NCBI RefSeq assembly: GCF_030265065.1
Contig: NC_080396.1
Span: forward strand, 52,875,501-52,939,500
DNA: 64,000 nucleotides
Source: Corythoichthys intestinalis
Lineage: Eukaryota; Chordata; Actinopteri; Syngnathiformes; Syngnathidae
Direction: 5' to 3'
Below are positions 52,312 to 64,000 of this stretch, one piece after another; the stretch's first letter is position 1; every line of letters begins with the position of its first letter. A program made the translations under genes and the position numbers. Below the pieces are notes generated by a model. That model ran no database searches and was not told the DNA's origin. It saw only the letters and a program-made list of their open reading frames with translations.

Positions 52312-53980
52312 CATAAATCCATCTTCATTTGCAGTATACAGTATAGACAACTTTCCCGAGCGAAACATTGGCAGAGCAATCTTGGAAAATTTCTGCACCG
52401 AACTTCCGGTTGAGAAAGAATGACATGAATTGAAGTTGAAGTAAGCAGCATCTTGAGAAACGGCAAAATCAAACCAGAGGAAAACCACGGAATCTCCCTA
52501 AATGGATTCAGCATGACGTAGTTGAGACTCAGAGACTTTCTGTTCTGTGTGTGACCTCCTAGAAGCGCCGATGTGGTTTGAAGTGGAATGTTTTGAGCAG
52601 CTTCAAAGCGCAGGTGTGTAACTACCTCGCCATATGCCTTAAATGGAAACCAGCTGCAGACAAGAAGTTATGGATGTGATTTTTAAACCTAAAGATATAC
52701 CTAAAAGATTGTATGATTGTTCTTATCACTTCGTTAATCATTCATTGGACAAAATTATAACAACCTGTTTGCCTGTGTTAACGTGAGGTATAGATTGATA
52801 CGCCAGCCACTTGTGTGACCGAAACGAGGTGAAATTACAAATACACACGGATTTTGTTATTACAAGGAAATACTACAAGGTATTTACATATAAACAAAAA
52901 TAGTATGTCATTCTTTTTTTATTGCAGATATTGATCGCAATAAAACATTTCGACAACATGATTCCATTGCTTGTTTTGTTTAAAACATGCATGTGCATGT
53001 GCAAAACAGGTCAATAAATCACAATTTATAAAATAATTAGAAATATACCATACGAGAATGTGATATTTGACAGCAGAGCTCCGGAGCGGCTTAGGAGAGC
53101 CTTGCCAAACTTTCACCCAACATTACAGAGACCCTTGGTGGCATCCAAACAGGCTTTCTCCCGTTACCATCTCCCAGCCTCTCGGCCGACCCCGGGTGGA
53201 ACGTATGTAGCCTTGATATATGTCCATCAACGTACAGTAAGTGTTTTTGTGAGGCACATCAACTTGTCTTCCCTTGCCTAACAGCATTTTCCACCTGTAA
53301 ACAAACGAACAGAAAACTTGTAACACTTGCATTTATGTGTTGACATAATTGTGCCATCTACATGTACTGATTAGCGACAGGCTAGCAGCCACAGCAGTAC
53401 AATAATTGTAGTAAATATTATGAGAGATCATCATAATTACAATCATCATCGTGATAACAACATCAAAGGCAACAAGTCGTTTCATGCGCACGTTTTTAGC
53501 TTTAGTATTTTTTGAGCACCGGACACATTAAAATTCAGGGATAGGAAGAACATACCTTCCACAACACAATGGCAATATGGCTACAAAAACGAGCTTGGTG
53601 CCACATCTGTCTTCATGAACATGCTGTCCTCCCCTGTCGTGATGATGGCAGATGGATGCAGTATTTCCAAATTGTCTTTTTTAAGGGATTTTGATGAGTA
53701 ATGTTACTCCAGCACCACTGTTGTTTTGGATGGGGAAATTGTAAAACTGAAGTTACGAGCAGAAAGGCGGCAGTTAAGCGGAAGTACCGCGGAAACTTGT
53801 CTATACGCAGCGCACATATCCAAAGAGAATTCGTGTTAATTATTCTTTAAATGATTGATTGACAAACTCAGAACCATCTCTTTATTATTACCACTGATAA
53901 ACATTCGGTTCTGTTCATAACTTTTATGGACAGAATATCTAGGCGCAGCTGAGGCGTTGAGGGGGTCCGCTTTGGTGGCT
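52312..53980. other. Intergenic segment after the tRNA gene
   Basis: No gene identified. A GC-richer stretch at about 53060-53240 is open on the plus strand but has no recognised homology. Confidence 0.45.
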
Positions 53981-53984
53981 TCAG

Positions 53985-54745
53985 TATTGTTTATCTGCTT
54001 TTTGCAGATGACCGTGACCTTCAACTCTCACTGGAACGGTTCGCAGCCGAGTGTGAAGCGTTTGGGATGAGAATCCGCACCTCCAAATCCGAGACCATGG
54101 TCCTCAGTCGGGAAAAGGTGGAATGCCCTCTCCGGGTCAGGGATAAGGTCCTTCCCTAAGTGGAGGAGTTCAAGTATCTCGCTGTCTTATTCATGAGTGA
54201 CGGAAAAATGGAACGGGAGATCGACAGGCGGATTGGTGCTGCGTCTGCAGTGATGCAGACAGAGCCGAAAGGCGAAGCTGTCTGTTTACAGGTCGATCTA
54301 CGTTCCTACCCTCACCTATGGTCACGAGCTGTGGGTCGAGATCGAAATACCAAGATCCCGGATACAAGCGGCTGAAATTAGTTTCCTCCGTAGAGTGTCT
54401 GGGCTCTCCCTTCGAGATAAGGTGAGAAGCTCGGACATCCAGGAAGGGCTCGCAGTAGAGCCGCTGCTCCTCCGCATCGAGAGGAGCCAGATGAGGTGGC
54501 TTGGGCATCTGATCAGGATGCCTCAGGGACGTATCCCTGGTGAACTGTTTCGGGAACGTCCCACTGGAAAGAGGCCACGGGCCGCCCCAGGACGCGCTCC
54601 TGGCTGTCCTGGGAACGCCTTGGGATCCCCCAAGAAGCGCTGAATGAAGTGGCTGGGGAGAGGGATTTCTGGTCTTCCCTGCTGAAGCTGCTGCCTCCAC
54701 GACCCGATCTCAGATAAGTGGGAGAAAATGTATGTGTATGTATGT
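53985..54745 (+). mobile_element. LINE reverse transcriptase 3' fragment, decayed
   Basis: It shows the reverse-transcriptase box LLFADD near 53999-54013, then LERFAAECEAFGMRIRTSKS, EEFKYLAVLFMSDGKMEREI, RRIGAASAVM, AEISFLRRVSGLSLRDKVRS and LLRIERSQMRWLGHLIRMPQ in two reading frames with a stop before VEEFKYL. It is the carboxyl half of a non-LTR retrotransposon common in fish; the clade is not certain. It is different from the LINE at 51563 and decayed by frame breaks. A TATG-rich tail follows. Confidence 0.85.
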
Positions 54746-56278
54746 ATGATAAACATTCATAAGTTGCGCGAATTAAAAACGACACATCGAAATGATAGAT
54801 TTGATAGGATGACATCTCGAGCAAGTTGCTACTTTGTTTTAAAATACAATTGTAGCCTATGGCTGGTTTCTTGTCATTAAAGCGCCGCTGTGGTCCACAC
54901 TAAAAGCTGGTGCCCGAGCACATAATAATAATGATGATAATAATGATAATAATATTTCTATATTTTGTCACTTGCATATCATAATAGGAGGATCCTGTAC
55001 AAAAATGTTTTGTTTTCTAAAAAGTAGTCACTGCCTCTATGTATTATAATAATAATTATTATTATTTCTGTATTATTATTGTCATTATTCTTATTTTAGC
55101 AAGTGCTCACTTAAGCAATTGAAAACTGAGCTTGTTTACTTGACGTTCTTATACTCTGATTATTTGCATATAACACAACAGAACAGCATATCTAAAATTT
55201 TGATCAATGATCATTCATTTATCTTTGGCTGCTCTCTTGCGGTTGGTTTGATATTTGTTTCTGTGGACGCAATATCCTATTAGAACGCTAGGTGGAACTA
55301 GATAGGCACACAATGAATATGCGGTAGAATTAATTTCAAGTCATTATTATTATTTTTTTTTAATCAATTGATTGGTCTTATCGCTTGTTTTTCTGATGTC
55401 CAAGGGTGTTGTCAAAATATAATACATTTAATAAAATGCCATTATTATTATTTGTTTTTTCTTAATCATGTTTCGCTGCCCTATCACCCCAATCTTGTTG
55501 ACCAGCAACGGAACACATAGAAGACTAGCCCACGCTTTTATTTAAAGCCACAAATTGTAACAACATAATTGAGGTTGTAGATAGATAGGACTGACCACTA
55601 AATGACCTTTAATGGTGCCATATATTACATCATGGGGAGTGCTGTGGTTTAACAGTAGGGGTCTGCACAGATAACGCTTCTACACTAAAAAGACATACCA
55701 ATGCGTTAAGATTAAGGTACGGGAGGCCATCAACATTCTACAATATTACTTTGTAAGTCATTCACAACAAAAATACATGTCATCACGTTCTTAAAAGGTC
55801 TTCCTCTGAGGACCATGATGAACTATGATGATGATAGCTGCTCCAGTGTGTAGCAATCAATATTCCTGTACACTGTTTGTTTTAGGACTCATGAAGTGGC
55901 AGAACAATGACCAAATAGCAAACATTGGTTCACGTCATTAATGAGCTGCTGATGGTTGACGTATTGAGAATAGGAGTGTGACAAAATATCAAAATGGTGA
56001 TATATCGTGATACATTGCATCCCAGAAGATTATCGATATGCTCATGCGAAGCATCGAGATATGGTTTTGAAAAGGTGTCAATGTTTAAAATAAAAGGAAC
56101 CAACAACTTGCTACCAAAATCTTTCAACATAATAAATGGTGTGTGATATAAGAGTATGAGACCAAGATAAATTAGCTCAAAACTTTTGTAAAGACTTATT
56201 TTTAAAACTTCACCTTTCAAAAATATTAAAAATAACAATTCAGATTACAGATTACAGTTTATGCAGCAATAACATACA
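54746..56278. other. Intergenic segment
   Basis: AT-rich with short ATT/AAT trinucleotide runs near 54935, 55045 and 55345. A GTGATATATCGTGATAC stretch near 55997 is related to text near 9020. No gene. Confidence 0.5.
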
Positions 56279-56286
56279 TATATTTG

Positions 56287-56699
56287 CAGGGCCGGCCCAG
56301 CCTATACGCAGACTATGCTGCTGCTTAGGGCCCCTGACGACTAGGGGGCCCCCAATCTGGCAATTGTTTAATTTATATTGTTTTGTTTACTACAGTTTGC
56401 TTTATTTGACTTTTGTGAGTTTTGATACTTGATTACAAGCTTAAAAATATATAAGTTCTTCCTTTCTTTCCTTTTAGAAAAAGGTTTAGCGCTATCTACT
56501 GTAAGTACTGACAATCATTTGGGGTGAGACGTTTAAAGTATGCAGTGCAACAAAATCTATTTAATATACAAAATATGGACGTGTGGGTTGGATTTCATGT
56601 ATGGGTTTCACAGTACACTGTGACGAAATGGTGGGCCAAAAATATGGGCCCCTTTGCATTTATTTGCTTAGGGCACCCAAATGGCCTGGGCCGGCCCTG
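56287..56699. mobile_element. hAT-type MITE (CAGGGCCGGCCCAG ends)
   Basis: The 413-bp element has ends CAGGGCCGGCCCAG and CTGGGCCGGCCCTG and an exact 8-bp target duplication TATATTTG (56279-56286, 56700-56707). Sub-terminal TTAGGGCCCCTGACG and TTAGGGCACCCAAATG also match inverted. Non-coding. Confidence 0.93.
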
Positions 56700-56707
56700 T
56701 ATATTTG

Positions 56708-59700
56708 ACTGTGAATGTTAGCACCACATGTCCAGAGAGAATGTAACTAGGCTCACAATACTATATTCTTTTGCTCATGGAAAAATTGCTAATATTGCAG
56801 TTTTGCATTCGTTTTCTTCTGTGCATATGCTTTGCTGTATTGCTGCATGATGGCAAAAGTGCACACACCAGAGGGAGTAGCACAATATCCATGAAATGAT
56901 CATGATGTAGAAATCATTATTTATGCATGTTTGACTAAGTACAATACTGTACTGCGTCCCTATTATTATTATTATTTATTTATTTATTTTATTTTTAGAA
57001 AAAAATCACACAAATATTGATTGCTGTTTTGGGTGATGCTGGGACAGATGAATGGCATTTTATTTGTATAAATAGGGTTCATGATTTTACATAGAAGTGT
57101 TTTTAGTTCCACGTACTATTAAATGTTACAGAAACAATTCGGTGAGATTTTTCTGGGTATAATCCAATAGTTTGGTGGAAATAACTAATCTTAGAATGAT
57201 GTTCATATTTTGAATAGACTTTCATTTCAAACTCAGATAATTTTCAATTCAGACCCCCCCCCCCCCCCCACACACACACACACACTTGTTTGACTAAAGA
57301 TGGCTGCACTCTGCATGTGGGAGTTTGTGTGGCATAGAGCGAGCGCCACATTCCTCGGGGATAACCTTATCTTGCTCCTGCTGGGTTACCACGCCTCTGA
57401 ACTGTGGACATACCATCATATATACTAGTACATACAGTATGTAAAAACAACAAATATTACCTACTGTGAAGCAAACACTTGTCCATATACAAGCTTATAC
57501 TAGCTTACACTGTATGTAAATTTGACACCACACATATGATTGATAGCGTCCAAATTGTAAGGTTGAACATATAACCAAAAAGAAGTCTTCATATTGACAT
57601 GTGAAAACGACTGAATACATACACTTTTACAAACGTACAGATTTTCTTTCAGATTCAATGAGGCAATGAGGGCTGGCTATATAAAATCTGAAAAACAAGT
57701 TGTCAAATGCAAATGCTGCTGAGTGGTCGTTACCTGAATCGTCTGAATGTGCTGAAATGTTACAATGGACTTGATTATTCAAGAGCCATCTGTTTTACAT
57801 GTAAAGTCTGCTCCTTTTGAACTGACCTGTGACTTTGCAATCTGCACATAAATTGTTGTCCCAAACCAATGTGGGTGTTGGCTACCTTTTGAATAGCAGT
57901 CGAAGTGGCAGGTAATGAAATGTAAATGTGTCATTTAATTGCATGACAGACTACACTGCTACAAATGCATTGGAAAAAACTCCATATTAGTTTTTGAAAC
58001 ATTTACTGAATCTCTTTTGCGCTGTATTTTATCTTTTGTGATTCCGTGGTAAATCTCCACAAAATTGATCAATGCTGAGGCTTCAGATTCTTGTGAAGAC
58101 TAAAAATCACACACAAGTATACAAATAAAATGACAATGTGTTGCAGAGAAGTCTTCATTTGACACTTTTAGTAGAGATTGTATGATAACAGATGGTAATT
58201 ATTCTGCCTGTCAAGTCACTGTATGCAAAACTTTAACACATTTAACATAAATAACTAGGTGTAACCTCCTGGCAGCCATCTCTTGTCATTAACTTTTTTC
58301 CTTAAAGAGAGGAAATCCTTATAATAGTATTTATAGGGGCATAGGTGACCCAAATTATCCCACTTGTTTTCAAAAGCATGGGAAATTTGTATGTTCATTA
58401 TGCATGCATCAGGAGAATGGTCCACTAATGTTCTAAATCCAGAATAAGGGCCATTTGCAGTATGCTGCAGTTTTTTTAATGGCCTGTTACTTTTTCTAAT
58501 AATTTAATTTAAACAACCGGCATGAAAAGGATACAATTATCAGTACATTTTTAGCTAGTATTTGTTTAAAACAACAATAGATATGACAAAAGATTAATAT
58601 AAAACTATTTTGAATTTTGTCTTAATACGTCAATACGCCTGCAAGTGACAATGATAAATGTCCAATTAATCTAAAATGAGAGGACCGCTTGTGAATTCTC
58701 ACATTTCACTGCCATTGAAGGCTTTACAGCAATAGCAGCCAATGAGTTAAGTGAGTGCCTTTTACAGGGTTAATAATAATTGAGTTGACTTGAGCTTTAA
58801 CTTGTTGCTTGGGGCTCTTATGCACCCTAGAGAGGAAGAGGTTAATGAAGAAGGTGTGGAAGACAGACTTCTTCTTCTGTTCTTTTTGCACCCCCCAATG
58901 CAAAACCCAGCGGGGAGTGAGACGTCTCAATAGCAGAGGTGCGGTTTTTTACACTGGTTGCTCCTAGTGCAGTTCGAATGGACCCAGAGGGGCAATCATT
59001 AACCCGCTTCAAAATACTGTATTCTGATGTGAGACAGCATGAAATGTGACAAGGTGGCCACAATTGGAAGAAAGAAGTGCGAAATAGACAGCGATTTCTT
59101 AAATAGGATCGGTCAAAAAACTTATCAGAGTTTCTGATTTGTGATTGGGAACATCATGTTTAAGGCTTCAAATCAGGTGCCCACATTTTCAGCATGCCGG
59201 CTGTTTAACATTGCATTGAGAGCCCATAGATCCCCACTGGGTAAGAAGGGGGTGGTGAGCATGTGTGCTTTGGGATTGGTGCACCTGTCTATGGGCGCCA
59301 TTGTAGTGGCATGGCCAAAAAGTTCACACGTCATTAGGCGCTTGTTGACGCCGACGCCACAGAGACTGGAGGTCAGAGGGCAGCACACTAATAAAAATGA
59401 AAAAGCAAATAGCAGAGACGCCGTGAAAGAAATCCGAGTAGTTTGCATTATGTGATGGTGGAGTGGCTAGCCTGTATGTGCATGACGTGAGCCAAGTGCG
59501 TATTTTGACATCCAAAATAGAAGGACACAATGGAATATTCACCTGACACACATTAAGAGGGAGTGAAAGCAGCTGATTACACATTGTTACATCTGCTTCA
59601 ATTTGGCTGCAGGCAGACTGCAGGCAAATTTTACAGCAATCAGGTCAAAGTGAACTCTTGAACTAGAAAAGATATGAAGACTTCAAGTTTCCTGCTCAGA

Positions 59701-60858
59701 ACAGATGTTTGGCTCCTTCACCTCAGGGATCAAACATGACAACGCTCACACGATTGGCTGAAACAGGTGAAAGACTAAATTATAATTAGGTATCGCTGAC
59801 ATGATTTACTGAACCAGTACAGTAGGGGGTGAACAACGTTTTCTACTTTCCTATTTCTCATGGCTTTTTTAAAGTTGCTTTTCAAATTCCTCTTAATTTA
59901 TTACTATTTAAATGATTGTGCCTCCCCTCCCAAATACTGTATATATTTTGTCCATGGCAAAATATATGCAGGGAGTGGTTAAAGTGGGATTTGAAAGGTA
60001 GGGCAGCAAAGTATTCTCAAAAGAGAAATGCGGGCCGAATTAACAGGAAAACCACACATGGATATCTAACGTGGCTAACTAACACAAAGAATCAGCAAAC
60101 TAACATCATAACACACCGTTTTGGACAAAAACTAAAGTGAAAACTAAACCTATATAGACACACAGGTGAGTCTGTTTTCTTAATGCTCCCCCATCCTTAA
60201 AACCTAAATGATCAGATGACACTGGGACAAAGTTCTCCAGCAGTTATATAAATATTCATAGCATTCATAAACAATCCAGCCAGTCACAGCCTCTACTTTT
60301 AAACTAACTGAGAAAACTATGAATGTTTTGCCATTACACAAGGCATATAATCTAAAGAAGCTAGCCATTTTAAAATATAAATTATTTTTATTGGACTGCT
60401 GAATTGTTGAATATTATATAATTTCTTCATCTAAGTACATTTTTAATTCACTTTATTCACACGTTATTCACTTCCTTTGGTTTAGTCGCCATTTTGGACT
60501 CCTGCGGAAATACTCAAACCAAAGATGATTCAAACTATCACTGGTGGTTTGACTGACTCTGTAGATGCTGCGTGTTAAAGAAGGGGGGATAACAGAGGGT
60601 GATGCTGTGCTCTGCTCTTGTTGAGCATGTCAGCATTTACATATAAAAGACTGTGCATGCGAAATACGTAGATATCTAGCCCGCAACACTACCTTTACAT
60701 ACTGTCTATTGGCGCTACTGCCAGTTTGAATTGAATTTTTTGTATATTTGACTGAGGAGGCAGGGCTCCAATACGGGGTGGCAAAACTCGACTCCGAGGT
60801 CACAGAGCTCAGCTCCGGGGGGCTCCTGCCCATTTTAACCCCTGCATGCGGGCAACAC
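56708..60858. other. Intergenic segment
   Basis: No gene found on either strand. It holds a C16 run followed by an AC dinucleotide repeat (57254-57285) and AT-rich DNA. The open frames here are short and lack homology I can recognise. Confidence 0.5.
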
Positions 60859-60860
60859 TA

Positions 60861-61391
60861 AGCCCCTTTCACACATACCTAAACACCGTTACAATCCCGG
60901 GATTTAAACAGGTCGCCCTTATGTGTGAAAGCAATTTCCCGAGTCGACTGACACGGAGATGAGGCGGACATTTACCCAGTTGTATCTTAGCATAATGTCT
61001 GGGACTTTCCCGGGAAGCGGTATGTTTGAAAGCAGCCGTTAAATTCCCGGGTCACAGCGCGATGGCTGATGACGTAAATATCATAGCAGGCTGATCGTCA
61101 TTTCCTCTTTCTTTTTGCAGTAAGATGAAAAGCGGTAAACAAACATTGCAACTATCAACATGCTAAACTGGAAATAGCAAAATTAAACAGAAGACATAAC
61201 AAAATTAAATTGCTACTGGATCGCAGAGCTGAGGAAGACATCGTCCATCTTTGGAAATGTGAAGATTATTTTTTTTGCCGATGCCAACCAAAAATGACGC
61301 AATATCCGGGTTATAAAATCACACCAGCCGCCCTCCCCGCACAGAGAGCGGCGAGTCGGCAACACGGGACAAGTCTGTGAAAGTGTGCAAC
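60861..61391. repeat. Possible Harbinger-type MITE
   Basis: The left text CCCCTTTCACACATACC has a loose inverted counterpart GTCTGTGAAAGTGTGC at the right, around a CpG-rich middle with CCCGGG motifs. No clear target duplication was found. Confidence 0.4.
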
Positions 61392-63090
61392 GCATGTACA
61401 CTTTTTGCTGGGGACACTGATTGGGTGAATGGGAGTCAGGGCTACATTTCTCACGAATATCAACCTAATCAGTTGATAGGCTAAATGATCAATGCAAAAT
61501 CAATCTGTATTGACTTATGCTAATTTTCAAATGCATTGGTTCAGGTGATAAACTGTTCGATTCAAACCTTTGTTTTCAAAAACTATTAAAGAAACATTTT
61601 GAAAACATAAATGTCTGGATTTTATTAAACAAATTTAAAATTCCAATATTTGAACATAAATTTAATTAAAATACACAATAAATAAAAACTTGTTAATAAT
61701 CTGTTAACTATCCAGGAATGCAAAAAATAAATAAATAAATAAATAAATAAATAAACATTTGTCTTAAGACCACGCAACATTGTCTGTCAAAACAAATTAA
61801 TTACACATAACCGAAAAAACGTCTTAGTCAGGGAATAACAAAAATAAATAAAAATGGAGCCTTCCTTCAGATAAAACATTACTGCTTTTGTCCACAAGCA
61901 CAGCCAAACTTAACAGAAAATGAAGGCTTCTTTGGGCTGCTTTAAGGCCACATAAATAAAACAATAATGATAATTGGGGATAAGGGAGTAAACCTCGGTT
62001 CTCTACATTTTTCACAGTTTAAGGAGAAAACATACAGGAGGACACTTCTCTCTAGGCAGCTTCCTACTCAAGTTTTGCAGGTTAGCAAATTCACACAGTT
62101 TAATGTTAACTGATTTTCAATAGCAAAATTTGTGGTGTGTTCCCCACCTCCACAAATTGATGTCTTTTTACATTACTTTCAGTGGCTGCTGGTGCTGCTG
62201 GCTGAAAAAAACCTTCTAATATCCCACCTCTTTGAAGGGGCGGAGAGGAGGCGGCATGTTGTCAAATTGTTGCATAAGTAATCAACCAATCAAACATGCG
62301 TTTGAGGGAAAAAAATGGACTGGCACGTTCAGCAAGTGAAAAGGGGTAAATGTAAATCTGAACATAATGAAAATATTTCACTTAATAATGGTAGGGTCAA
62401 TTCTATCTTTTCGACATATGGGAAGACAATCTAAATGACCTATATAACTGAAGTCATTATATAAGGCAAATAAGGTTGCTTAAACGTTGGTGGGGGCAAT
62501 TTGATCATCCTAAAAAGTTGGTAGTGTTATGTTCCTACCTTCCCTATGCAAACCTACGCTCTTGCGAGGATCATATTTAACAGTTTGGCAGGACAAATCA
62601 GCCTTAGAAAATGCTAGCCAATAGGGGTCGCTCGCGGTTCAAGGGTACTAACTTTACTCATGAATTTAAATAACGACCACTAATCAAATATCTTTTGTAA
62701 AACTCATTTCAACAGGTTTTTGACCGCGCAATTGTTCGCTGTATTGTTGAAGCGCGAGGGGGTGGGTACGCCTGCATTGAAAGAGTGAGCCATAAGAGGC
62801 GTGAAATGCGCAATTAGATTTGCGATTTGCAGCAAGGATTCACGCACATTGGGGCACCTGTGGTGAATGAAGCTGGTAGTGGCGCCCCGACACGCTGGGT
62901 GTGTCTTTCGGCAGGGACGCGCCCACCCACCCCGCTGCTTCTCCTCGCTGATCACTATTTGAGGAGGTGACCGAGCACTGATTCCTTACCACACTTTTTG
63001 ATCCTCGCTGGATGTTGCGTGACCTCTCTGACTCAGGAGGACGCGTCACGCACCCGAATCGTGGAATTACTTTGAATTTAAAAAGACAAC
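61392..63090. other. Upstream region of snai1
   Basis: AT-rich to about 62150, including an AAAT run at about 61723-61756, then GC-richer toward the gene. On the plus strand the last 150-200 bp before the ATG should hold the 5' UTR and promoter; no TATA box could be fixed. Confidence 0.45.
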
Positions 63091-63172
63091 ATGCCTCGGT
63101 CGTTCCTCGTCAAGAAGTATTTTTCCTGCAAGAAACCATGCTACAGAGATAGCCTCCTGGAGAGCCAAACCG
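63091..63172 (+). CDS. snai1: snai1 coding exon 1 (SNAG motif)
   Basis: It encodes [20 protein letters not shown] and SLLESQT. The donor is GTATGT. Confidence 0.94.
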
Positions 63173-64000
63173 GTATGTTGAGCTCTAACTTTCCCAAATG
63201 TTTACTCCGTGAGAACAACAACACGTGGAACAAGAGCCACAAGAATGAATGAAAGATTAATGTGTTTTTAAAAGTTGCTGTTTATAATGGGCTTTTGTAA
63301 TGTGCTTTGTACTTCTAACTTATTAAGTTTTTATTCTTGGAGCAATGACATCTCATGTAATATCTTTTCTTATTTCTTGTCAGCTTTTGTCCCGGAAAGC
63401 TTCCCACGAGCTGCTCTTCCAACCCGGAAGCACACCTCTGCCCACACCTGCTACCCCTCAGATCCATTCACAATCCCCCTGCCTACACCCCTTTCCCCAA
63501 TCACCCCTACATCTCTCCCTCCGTCGCCACTTGGGCCTCTGGACCTCAGCAGCTCCCCCTTCAGCAGCAGTGGCGAAGACGAAGAAGACAGCGGACGCTC
63601 CTCAGATCCCCCAAGCCCGGATTTCCTCCAACCCATCTACCACTGCGTGTACTGCACTAATAGCTATAACACCATCTCAGCGCTGTCACACCACCAGACG
63701 TCCCACCTTTGCGCTCCGTCGTTGCCCGTTGAGGCGTCTCGGCCAGCTTTCCATTGCAAACACTGCCCTAAGGAGTACAACAGTCTGGGCGCCCTAAAGA
63801 TGCACATCCGCTCCCACACGTTGCCGTGCGTGTGCCCCACCTGCGGCAAAGCCTTCTCCAGACCGTGGCTTCTGAGGGGACACATCCGTACGCACACAGG
63901 TTGGCTTATTTTCTTCTGTCCTATCAGCACATCCAACATGTACTCGTTGATGCTCAACCCTTCCTCTCTCCCTCAGGTGAGCGTCCGTTCGCTTGTCAGC
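63091..64000 (+). CDS. snai1: Snail family zinc-finger repressor, SNAI1-type (cut by window end)
   Basis: Snail proteins bind E-boxes (CAGGTG) and repress epithelial genes such as cadherin-1 in mesoderm and neural crest. Exons seen are 63091-63172, 63384-63899 and the first 24 nt of a third (63977-64000). It starts with the SNAG repression motif [10 protein letters not shown] Pro/Ser-rich region holds DSGRSS (residues 96-101), the GSK3/beta-TrCP degron type DSGxxS known from SNAI1 and absent from SNAI2. Three C2H2 fingers follow: Cys115/Cys118/His131/His135, Cys152/Cys155/His168/His172 and Cys178/Cys181/His194/His198. The linker [11 protein letters not shown] is SNAI1-like, and GERPFAC opens a fourth finger at the window edge. 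At least one more finger should lie beyond. Which fish duplicate (1a or 1b) cannot be told. Confidence 0.92.
63384..63899 (+). CDS. snai1: snai1 coding exon 2 (degron and zinc fingers 1-3)
   Basis: The acceptor is TATTTCTTGTCAG and the donor is GTTGGC. It encodes [20 protein letters not shown] through [16 protein letters not shown] and three C2H2 fingers. A 150-codon open frame in another register over the same bases is a shadow. Confidence 0.94.
63977..64000 (+). CDS. snai1: snai1 coding exon 3, first 24 nt
   Basis: The acceptor is TCTCTCCCTCAG. It reads GERPFACQ with the Gly split across the junction, the usual linker into the next finger. The rest lies outside the window. Confidence 0.9.

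Noticed and set aside
53060-53281. GC-richer plus-strand open frame, possible lone exon
   Set aside because: No recognised homology and no convincing acceptor.
63345-63797. 150-codon plus-strand open frame over snai1 exon 2
   Set aside because: It is in the wrong frame relative to the zinc fingers; the finger frame with proper splice sites is the real one.
1-64000. CRISPR array, operons, ribosome binding sites, rRNA
   Set aside because: None seen; the genome is a vertebrate's and the tandem repeats present are microsatellites or transposon parts.

Overview
The window looks like nuclear DNA of a teleost fish, probably a percomorph; the species cannot be told from sequence alone. The evidence is short GT-AG introns of 70-150 bp, proteins that align with vertebrate NCOA6, GGT7, TP53INP2 and SNAI1, and many Tc1-like, hAT, pogo-like and PIF-Harbinger elements plus a tRNA-type SINE of the kind common in fish.

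Layout. Four host protein genes and one tRNA gene are supported. (1) ncoa6, minus strand, has 15 coding exons between 22715 (ATG) and 796 (stop) and encodes about 2,265 residues. Both LXXLL nuclear-receptor boxes, the glutamine-rich middle and the KRRKSK carboxyl end are present. (2) ggt7, minus strand, has 15 coding exons between 34372 and 26097 and encodes 676 residues. It is a single-pass type II membrane protein, and the residue at the expected catalytic threonine is valine. (3) tp53inp2, minus strand, has 3 coding exons between 42540 and 40683 and encodes 277 residues, with the LC3-interacting motif intact. (4) A snail-type zinc-finger gene, best read as snai1, lies on the plus strand from 63091 and is cut by the window end in its third exon. 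A tRNA-Ala(UGC) gene lies alone at 52226-52297.

ncoa6, ggt7 and tp53inp2 are also neighbours in mammals (from memory, human 20q11.22), so this is a conserved block with a changed order. snai1 is separated from them by about 20 kb of AT-rich DNA. The products do not form one pathway: a nuclear-receptor coactivator, a gamma-glutamyltransferase-like membrane protein, an autophagy and transcription cofactor, and a repressor of epithelial genes.

The rest is introns and intergenic DNA rich in transposons. Notable are a hAT element carrying a SINE and a Tc1 copy that makes up about 90% of a ggt7 intron; a Tc1 element that makes up nearly all of an ncoa6 intron; a palindromic Tc1 derivative; a pogo-type MITE sharing its core with the hAT element; and a Harbinger-type element inside a SINE. 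No CRISPR array, operon, virus-like element or clearly new system was recognised.
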